Source: Acidimicrobiia bacterium
GTDB taxonomy: Bacteria > Actinomycetota > Acidimicrobiia > Spongiisociales > JAENVV01
NCBI GenBank assembly: GCA_020352575.1
Contig: CP070681.1
Coordinates: 1,480,775-1,486,064, forward strand
Direction: 5' to 3'
Length of the DNA stretch: 5,290 nucleotides
The position numbers and the translations under genes are program-made. The stretch's first letter is position 1, and the number at the start of each line of letters is the position of its first letter. The notes under the pieces were generated by a model. That model did no database searches. It was given only the letters and a program-made list of their open reading frames with translations, and had not been told where the DNA came from. Positions 1 to 4,328 of this stretch are shown here, one piece after another.

Positions 1-102
1 GGTGGGTACGGGTTCCGCCACTACCTGCGGGTGGGTGGGCCGCTCGTCGTGCTGTTCCTCGCCGTGGGTGCGGCGATCATCCCGTTTGTCTGGGAGTTCT
101 AG
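1..102 (+). CDS. C-terminal end of a membrane transporter, probably SLC13/DASS-family anion permease (5' part outside window)
   Basis: Reading frame 1 is open from the first base to a TAG stop at 100-102 and gives 33 residues. They begin GGYGFRHYLRVG, continue as one hydrophobic segment (about residues 13-30, rich in V, L, A and I), and end in PFVWEF. A short amphipathic YxFxxYLRVGxPL stretch followed by a last transmembrane helix ending in P-[FL]-x-W-x-F is typical of the C-terminus of SLC13/DASS (divalent anion:sodium symporter) permeases, which import dicarboxylates, sulfate or similar anions across the inner membrane. The family call rests only on this tail, so another multi-pass permease is possible and no substrate can be inferred. 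The gene converges on the oxidoreductase at 99-1061 and the two TAG stops interlock on CTAG at 99-102. No terminator hairpin can fit between them. Confidence 0.62.
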   Translation, partial: GGYGFRHYLRVGGPLVVLFLAVGAAIIPFVWEF

Positions 103-1061
103 GCGTACGCCACGCCGAGGGCGCCCATGATGTCGTCCATCCAGTGGGCGACCTCAAGGGTCGTCTGGTGGGGCACTACGGGGCTCTCGGTGAGGCCCTC
201 GGCGAGACAGCGGTGGACCTCGGCTACCTGGAACTCAAAGCCGGTGCCCGCATACGGGAGGTCGATCGTCTCGACGACACCACCGTCGCCCCGTTCGATG
301 GTGATGCGGGTCGGGTGGTGGTGCGGACGATGGAGGCGGATGCGGCCTTCGGTGCCCGAGACGATCCCCTCGTTCGTGGAATCGGCGATGAGGCTCGACG
401 TCGTGTGGGACCACCCCCCCGGGTGTTCGGAGAGCGCCGAGGCGTGGATGTCCACGCCACCCTCGACCTGGCCGACGACTCGGCTCGAGGTCGGAGCCCC
501 GAGGAAGAGGTGGGCGATCGTGAGCGGGTACACGCCGAGGTCGAGGGTCGTGCCGCCCCCAAGGGCTCGGTTGCGGAGGCGATGCTCGGGTGGGAGGTCC
601 CGGACGAGGGAGAACGATGCCTCGACCGAGCGCACCTCACCGAGCGAGCCGTTCGCAACGATGTCCTGTGCCCTGCGGATGGCCGGTATGAACCGACTCC
701 ACATCGCCTCCATGAGGAACGTCCCGGTGTCACGGGCAGCTCCGACGAGGCGCGTTGACTCGGCATGCGAGACCGTGAGCGGTTTCTCACACAGAACCCC
801 GACCCCGGCTTCCAGGGCAGCGATCGTCGGTTCGGAGTGGGCGATGTGTGGGGTCGCCACGTACACGGCGTCGACGTCGCCCAGGATGGAGCCGAGGTCG
901 TCGCTCGCTCGCGCCACGCCGTGCTCGGCGGCAAACGCCTTGGCTCGGTCGGTCGTGCGTGAGACCACAGCCGTCAGGTCGGCGTCGGGCATCGGGCCGA
1001 GCGTGCGGGCCATCTGAGCGGCGATGCCCCCGGTCCCGACGATGGCCCAACGGGTGGTCAT
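99..1061 (-). CDS. Gfo/Idh/MocA family NAD(P)-dependent oxidoreductase, dihydrodiol-dehydrogenase-like
   Basis: This 320-residue soluble dehydrogenase has the usual family length of about 320-340. The N-terminal Rossmann fold starts at once with WAIVGTGGIA (G9-x-G11-x-x-A14, dinucleotide binding). VYVATPHIAH (67-75) follows the next beta strand, and CEKPL (91-95) carries the conserved EKP lysine K93. The C-terminal alpha/beta domain contains GGGTTLDLGVYPL (168-180). Its DxGxY pattern has Tyr178 where many Gfo/Idh/MocA enzymes have His, which resembles dimeric dihydrodiol dehydrogenases and related sugar or diol dehydrogenases. K93 and Y178 are the likely catalytic pair. The substrate is unknown. 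The ATG at 1061-1059 was chosen because the fold begins there; the frame stays open upstream only as a non-homologous shadow of the cyclase gene. This ATG overlaps the cyclase TGA as ATGA, with no Shine-Dalgarno sequence, so translation is probably coupled. A run of seven C at 414-420 (G7 in the mRNA, coding Pro-Gly-Gly) is a possible slippage site, but the frame is intact. Confidence 0.9.
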   Translation of the reverse strand: MTTRWAIVGTGGIAAQMARTLGPMPDADLTAVVSRTTDRAKAFAAEHGVARASDDLGSILGDVDAVYVATPHIAHSEPTIAALEAGVGVLCEKPLTVSHAESTRLVGAARDTGTFLMEAMWSRFIPAIRRAQDIVANGSLGEVRSVEASFSLVRDLPPEHRLRNRALGGGTTLDLGVYPLTIAHLFLGAPTSSRVVGQVEGGVDIHASALSEHPGGWSHTTSSLIADSTNEGIVSGTEGRIRLHRPHHHPTRITIERGDGGVVETIDLPYAGTGFEFQVAEVHRCLAEGLTESPVVPHQTTLEVAHWMDDIMGALGVAYA

Positions 1062-2050
1062 GCGCGGTCGACCGTGGCGTGCTGCCACTCGACGGGGACG
1101 AGTTCGTGGATGCCTTCGAGGCCCTTGAGTTCCGCGAAGAACGAATCGCCGAAGGTGAATGACGGGTCGCTCCCCACGAGTTCCCGGACGACTGACGAGA
1201 CGGCGATCTGGCCTCCATCGGCCGCCGACGTGACCCGGGCCGCCTTGTTGACGGCGAGGCCCATGACATCGGTATCTGTGCGGATCACGTCGCCCGCATG
1301 GACCCCGATGCGCACGGCGTACGGGACCCCGGATGCCTCTGTCGCCTGCTGGATCTTGACAGCGCACCCAACACCGGCCCGGGCCGAGGAGAACACGAGC
1401 AGGGCACCGTCGCCCACCGACTTGATGACCTGTCCACCCTGTTGCGCGGCCGACTCCCCGACGAGCGCCAGGTGCTCCTCCATGAGTTCGGAGTACCGCC
1501 GGTCGCCCATTTGGGCGGCGTGGGCGGTGGAGTCCTGCACGTCGGTGAACATGAGGGTGAGCATTCCCTCAGCGGCAAACCCACCGAGATCGCGCTCTAC
1601 GTCGAGGTCGTCGAGGATCTCGGCGAGCGTCGTGGTGAGATCGAAACCCAGCGACTCCGAGTTGGGCACCGGGTCGGAACTGTGGGCCTGCACGAGGCGC
1701 CACATGCCGGCGTCGAGGATGAACACCATCGTGTGCCGCATCTCCGACTCGGCGTCGTTGAGCCGCACCCGGAGGCGGGCGGCGCTCCAAGCTGCGTGGT
1801 CGGTCTGCCATGCCTCCAGGTGGTCGACCTCGAACGACATGCCAGCCATCTCCTCGATCTGGGCGAAGATGACCGGCAAGAAGTCGTGCTCGTCCCACCA
1901 CTCCGCCCCGTCACTGCCAATGGCCCGGAAGCCCGGACCCGGATCGAGGAGGCGTCGGAGGGTCACCGTGTCTCCGGCAGCCTGTGCCTCGAACAGCCGC
2001 CTCGAGATCGCCTCGACCTCTGGCGAGGGGCGCGGGACGTTCACAGGCAT
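1058..2050 (-). CDS. Class III adenylate/guanylate cyclase with N-terminal NTF2/SnoaL-like domain
   Basis: This 330-residue protein has two parts and no membrane segment. Residues about 10-130 look like an NTF2/SnoaL-like alpha+beta cone: ISRRLFEAQAAGD, then WWDEHDFLPVIF, and a final strand HTMVFILDAGMWRLVQAH. Such domains often act as small-molecule sensors or dimerisation modules. Residues about 160-325 are a class III cyclase catalytic domain. LMFTDVQDST supplies the first metal aspartate D170. VIKSVGDGALLVF supplies K210 and the second metal aspartate D214. RIGVHAGDV (247-255) follows. DVMGLAVNKAARV supplies D261, N268 and R272. The K210/D261 pair matches the adenine-specifying lysine/aspartate, and N268/R272 match the transition-state residues, so an active cAMP-forming enzyme is inferred. 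It would work as a dimer in the cytoplasm. It is the first gene of an operon with the oxidoreductase (4-bp ATGA overlap) and diverges from the exporter across 56 bp. No Shine-Dalgarno sequence precedes the ATG, and a TACGGT hexamer 6 nt upstream suggests a leaderless message. Confidence 0.9.
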   Translation of the reverse strand: MPVNVPRPSPEVEAISRRLFEAQAAGDTVTLRRLLDPGPGFRAIGSDGAEWWDEHDFLPVIFAQIEEMAGMSFEVDHLEAWQTDHAAWSAARLRVRLNDAESEMRHTMVFILDAGMWRLVQAHSSDPVPNSESLGFDLTTTLAEILDDLDVERDLGGFAAEGMLTLMFTDVQDSTAHAAQMGDRRYSELMEEHLALVGESAAQQGGQVIKSVGDGALLVFSSARAGVGCAVKIQQATEASGVPYAVRIGVHAGDVIRTDTDVMGLAVNKAARVTSAADGGQIAVSSVVRELVGSDPSFTFGDSFFAELKGLEGIHELVPVEWQHATVDRA

Positions 2051-2056
2051 GGGCGA

Positions 2057-2062
2057 ACCGTA
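2057..2062 (-). promoter_or_regulatory. Probable -10 element of the cyclase-oxidoreductase operon (leaderless)
   Basis: On the minus strand the hexamer is TACGGT, fitting the actinobacterial TANNNT -10 pattern. Six bases separate it from the ATG at 2050, so transcription would start at or next to the A of the start codon. No convincing -35 is visible; GCGACC at 2087-2082 is a weak candidate with a 19-bp spacer. The region upstream overlaps that of the exporter promoter reading the other way. Confidence 0.5.
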
Positions 2063-2093
2063 GCGATGAACCGCTGGCGCTGGTCGCTCGGCC

Positions 2094-2099
2094 TACCGT
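2094..2099 (+). promoter_or_regulatory. Probable -10 element of the MFS exporter gene (leaderless)
   Basis: TACCGT fits TANNNT and ends 7 bases before the GTG at 2107, placing the transcription start at the start codon. No good -35 is visible at 16-18 bp spacing. Between this element and the opposing cyclase -10 lies a tandem CGCTGG (2072-2083), flanked by AGCGA (2062-2066) and TCGCT (2084-2088). A regulator binding there could affect both genes, but that is only a possibility. Confidence 0.45.
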
Positions 2100-2106
2100 C
2101 CCGTTC

Positions 2107-3312
2107 GTGACCGACGAACCGAAGGGCTCCCTCGCCCTCATCCGTGACCGCACGTTCGGGCGTTACCTCGTCACGAACTTCACCTCGAACATCGGCAACT
2201 GGTTCCAGAACGTCGCCGCCGGGATTGTCATCTTCCAACTCACCGGCTCGAACACGCTCGTTGGCTTCGTGAGCGTGCTCCAGTTCGTCGGGACACTGGT
2301 GCTGTCCCCTTGGTCCGGTGCGCTGGCCGACCGGGCGAACCGGCGCCTCCTCCTGCTCTGGGCACAGGTGATCAGCGCAGCGGGGGCGGTGGGCGTTGCC
2401 ATCTGGGTGGCGCTCACCGGTGTCGAGGGCCTCCCCGGTGTGTGGCCGATCTTCCTCGCGTCGGGGATCATCGGGCTCGGCTACGCCCTGGGCATCTCGG
2501 CGATGAACGCCCTCGTGCCGGCGCTCGTCGAGCCGAAGGACCTGAGCGGGGCGATCGCCCTCAACTCGACCTCGTTCACCCTCGCCCGAGCGATTGGGCC
2601 GGCACTTGCAGGCGCAGTCGTCGCGGGCCTCGGGGCCGCCTGGGCGTTCGGGATCAACGCCCTGACCTTCCTCCCGCTCATCATCGTGCTGGTCATCATC
2701 CGGCCCCGGAAGGTGGAACGACCTTCGGGCGACCGATCGGTGCGCGCCGGGTTCGCCTACGTGCGGCAGAACCCGTCGATGCTCTGGCTGGTGCTCGGCG
2801 TGCTCGCCGTCGGATGGGCCGGCGACCCCGTGAACACGCTGTCGCCGGCGTACGCCGACCTCTTCGGCCTCGACGAGACCTTCGTCGGCCTCCAGGTCGG
2901 GGCGTTCGGCACGGGTGCGGCGATCGTGTCCACACAGGTGGCACGACTCGCCGCGAGGCTCGGATTCGAACGCACGACGCAACTCGGGATGGTCGTCCTT
3001 GCCGCCGGGTTGATCGGATTCGCGGTCGCCCCGGTGCCGTGGGTAGTGATCGTGTCCCTCTTCCTCGGTGGATCCGGCTTCGTACTCGGCGTCGCCACCA
3101 CCAACGCCAACCTCCAGCAGCGCCTCGATGAATCGATGCGGGGCCGGGTCATGGCGCTGTGGAGCATGGCGTTCCTCGGCTCCCGCCCACTCGCTGCCAT
3201 CGTCGATGGAGGCATCGCCGACCTCGTCTCGCCGAGGGTGGGTGTCGCCTCGGCCGTCATCCCACTTCTCGTCGGCCTCTGGGCGATGGGCCGGGTGCGG
3301 CCGAACTCCTAG
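2107..3312 (+). CDS. MFS transporter, DHA3/MFS_3 (enterobactin-exporter-like) family
   Basis: This 401-residue integral membrane protein has about twelve hydrophobic segments in two six-helix halves. The halves are joined by a charged loop at about residues 200-222 (RPRKVERPSGDRSVR). After a short cytoplasmic N-terminus, FGRYLVTNFTSNIGNWFQNVAAGIVIF matches the first helix of the DHA3/MFS_3 family (EntS-like exporters, macrolide efflux pumps). Motif A is clear between helices 2 and 3: GALADRANRR (71-80). NSTSFTLARAIGPALAG (153-169) and the late QQRLDESMRGRVMALW (337-352) are also characteristic. The likely role is proton-driven efflux of a small molecule, siderophore or drug; the substrate cannot be told. 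The GTG at 2107 was chosen because the conserved protein begins there and a TACCGT -10 lies 7 nt upstream. In-frame starts further upstream would run into the divergent cyclase. The TAG stop at 3310-3312 interlocks with that of the convergent hydrolase. Confidence 0.9.
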   Translation: MTDEPKGSLALIRDRTFGRYLVTNFTSNIGNWFQNVAAGIVIFQLTGSNTLVGFVSVLQFVGTLVLSPWSGALADRANRRLLLLWAQVISAAGAVGVAIWVALTGVEGLPGVWPIFLASGIIGLGYALGISAMNALVPALVEPKDLSGAIALNSTSFTLARAIGPALAGAVVAGLGAAWAFGINALTFLPLIIVLVIIRPRKVERPSGDRSVRAGFAYVRQNPSMLWLVLGVLAVGWAGDPVNTLSPAYADLFGLDETFVGLQVGAFGTGAAIVSTQVARLAARLGFERTTQLGMVVLAAGLIGFAVAPVPWVVIVSLFLGGSGFVLGVATTNANLQQRLDESMRGRVMALWSMAFLGSRPLAAIVDGGIADLVSPRVGVASAVIPLLVGLWAMGRVRPNS

Positions 3313-4199
3313 GCGCCGGCCTTCCGGGCCCACGGGGAGGCGCCGACCGTCGAGACGCCCTGCTGGCCTACCTCGTGCTCGCCGTTGGTGGCGGCGAGGA
3401 TCGTGGCGATGGCCTCCTGCCCGGCTGCGTCGTCGGGGCGGACCAACTCGGCGTGGCGGGTGTCGAGGACGTTGAGGCCAACCGTCTCGCCGGCCTCGTC
3501 GAGGATGCGGAAGTGGCGCTCGGCGTGGTCGATCGGGACGTTTGCGTCGCCCACCCCGTGGATCAGGGTGATCGGCACGTCGACACCGTCGCCGGCGTTG
3601 CCCGAGGTGGTGAAGTGCGAGGCATCGATGTCGCCCCACAGCGCCTGGATGTCCCAGTCGTAGTAGTAGGCGCCGCCGAGCCCGATGAAGGCCTGCGGGA
3701 TGTGCGAGGTGCCTGCGAAGCAGTCGAAGTCGTAGTCGGCGGTGACGGCCATGGCGGCGCCGGGGAGCCCGCCGTAGGAGAACCCGACGACGACGAGGTT
3801 GTTGGGGTCGCCACCGAACTCGGCTGCGGCGGTGCGGGCGAAGCGGGTGCCGCACACTGCGCCCTCGAAGGTGCGCTCGACGGCTTCCTGGCTGCGGGGC
3901 TGACCGCTGTCGTAGGTGGGGACGAAGACGACAGCGCCGGCCTTGGCCAGCTCCTCGCCCATCGGGAGCATCTCGCCGTTGCCCTTGTTGCCGCCGCCGT
4001 GGAACAGCACGACGACCGGGAGGCCGGTGCCGCCGTCGGCGGGGGAGAAGATGTCGACGGGCCCTGCCGGGAGCTCGACGACCGTGTGGTCGATGGTGTC
4101 GATGGTGTCGATGGTGTCGGTGGTGACGCCGGTGAGCGTCTGGCCGATGGTGATGATGATCCCCAGGAAGAGGGAGAAGGTGCGGTTCGTGTGTGCCAT
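3309..4199 (-). CDS. Exported or membrane-anchored alpha/beta hydrolase (dienelactone hydrolase/esterase-like)
   Basis: This is 296 residues from the ATG at 4199. Residues 1-24 (MAHTNR, then a hydrophobic core FSLFLGIIITIG) form a signal peptide or N-terminal anchor without a clear AxA cleavage site. A DTIDTIDTID linker (about 28-37) follows. The alpha/beta hydrolase domain has oxyanion-hole motif HGGG (67-70) after VVVLF, a nucleophile elbow VVVGFSYGG with Ser141, acid Asp218 in LIHGVGDANVPID, and base His249 in VLDTRHAEL, a complete catalytic triad. C116 and C160 could form a disulfide outside the cytoplasm. The expected reaction is hydrolysis of an ester or similar acyl substrate outside the cytoplasmic membrane; the substrate is unknown. 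An alternative in-frame ATG at 4223 adds MPPPDLGG and cannot be excluded. The gene is divergent from the SARP regulator (129 bp), which may control it, and convergent with the exporter. Confidence 0.85.
   Translation of the reverse strand: MAHTNRTFSLFLGIIITIGQTLTGVTTDTIDTIDTIDHTVVELPAGPVDIFSPADGGTGLPVVVLFHGGGNKGNGEMLPMGEELAKAGAVVFVPTYDSGQPRSQEAVERTFEGAVCGTRFARTAAAEFGGDPNNLVVVGFSYGGLPGAAMAVTADYDFDCFAGTSHIPQAFIGLGGAYYYDWDIQALWGDIDASHFTTSGNAGDGVDVPITLIHGVGDANVPIDHAERHFRILDEAGETVGLNVLDTRHAELVRPDDAAGQEAIATILAATNGEHEVGQQGVSTVGASPWARKAGA
4090..4125. repeat. 9-bp in-frame tandem repeat (three perfect copies plus one variant)
   Basis: TCGATGGTG is repeated at 4090-4098, 4099-4107 and 4108-4116, and the variant TCGGTGGTG follows at 4117-4125. 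Read on the minus strand it encodes the Asp-Thr-Ile repeats between the signal segment and the catalytic domain of the hydrolase. Because the unit is three codons, copy-number change by slippage would alter linker length without breaking the frame. Confidence 0.9.
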
Positions 4200-4218
4200 G
4201 CCGCCAAGATCCGGCGGC
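4200..4218 (-). promoter_or_regulatory. Short GC hairpin immediately before the hydrolase ATG
   Basis: GCCGCC (4200-4205) and GGCGGC (4213-4218) are a perfect 6-bp inverted repeat around a 7-base loop. In the mRNA the stem ends exactly at the ATG at 4199 and the loop reads GGAUCUU, which has a weak Shine-Dalgarno-like GGA. It could modulate initiation or be an operator. It would instead lie inside the coding sequence if the ATG at 4223 is used. Chance occurrence in GC-rich DNA is possible. Confidence 0.3.
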
Positions 4219-4230
4219 GGCATTGCGCCC

Positions 4231-4260
4231 CATCTACGGGTGGCTTTCGACCCACTGCAA
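4231..4260 (-). promoter_or_regulatory. Tentative promoter for the hydrolase gene
   Basis: On the minus strand TTGCAG (4260-4255) is followed after 18 bp by TAGATG (4236-4231). The -35 begins TTG, but the -10 lacks the usual final T, so the match is weak. It would start transcription near 4224, directly at the alternative ATG (7-nt gap to 4223) or about 25 nt before the ATG at 4199. The 11-bp-period direct repeat lies 4 bp upstream of this -35, a common position for an activator site. Confidence 0.25.
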
Positions 4261-4264
4261 GTAC

Positions 4265-4284
4265 TGAAAGTCGGATGAAAGTCG
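4265..4284. promoter_or_regulatory. 9-bp direct repeat with 11-bp period, candidate SARP operator
   Basis: TGAAAGTCG occurs at 4265-4273 and again, identical, at 4276-4284, separated by GA. A partial copy, TGCAAGTAC, lies directly before it at 4256-4264. Direct repeats with one-helical-turn (11-bp) period are the known binding pattern of SARP/OmpR-type winged-helix proteins, and the adjacent gene encodes one. The repeat is 32 bp upstream of the regulator's -10-like element, further than in classical SARP promoters, and 4 bp upstream of the tentative hydrolase -35. Binding is inferred, not shown. Confidence 0.5.
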
Positions 4285-4316
4285 CCGCTGGCGGGCTGTC
4301 ACCCATGACCTCCGCA

Positions 4317-4322
4317 TACAGT
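4317..4322 (+). promoter_or_regulatory. Probable -10 element of the SARP-STAND regulator gene (leaderless)
   Basis: TACAGT fits TANNNT well and ends 6 bases before the ATG at 4329, so the transcript would begin at the start codon. The best -35 candidate is CTGTCA (4296-4301, 4 of 6 matches to TTGACA), but its 15-bp spacer is short. Confidence 0.5.
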
Positions 4323-4328
4323 GGCGAG

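Noticed and set aside
414..420. Seven-C homopolymer as a possible sequencing frameshift in the oxidoreductase
   Set aside because: The frame continues through it with normal family-like sequence on both sides, so no frameshift is present.
127..1017. A 296-codon plus-strand frame opposite the oxidoreductase
   Set aside because: It has no recognisable motif and is rich in Arg, Ser and Pro. The minus strand encodes a complete Gfo/Idh/MocA enzyme with all motifs.
1062..1367. N-terminal extension of the oxidoreductase by up to 102 residues
   Set aside because: The extension is an Arg-rich shadow of the cyclase gene, whereas the Rossmann fold begins exactly at the ATG at 1061.
1074..2063. A 329-codon plus-strand frame opposite the cyclase
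   Set aside because: Ser/Arg/Pro-rich shadow without domain features; the opposite strand has an intact cyclase.
3312..3340. GGCC/GGGCC inverted bases after the exporter stop as a terminator
   Set aside because: The arms are short and imperfect, there is no T-run, and the site is inside the hydrolase coding sequence.
2041..4233. A 730-codon open frame on the minus strand across the exporter and hydrolase genes
   Set aside because: Its translation is Arg/His/Pro-rich and low in complexity, and it lies antisense to a clear MFS gene and out of frame with a clear hydrolase. This is typical of a GC-rich shadow frame.
4238..4255. GGGT/ACCC and GTGG/CCAC inverted bases in the hydrolase-SARP spacer as an operator
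   Set aside because: Only 4-bp arms in mutually inconsistent registers, which is expected by chance in this composition.
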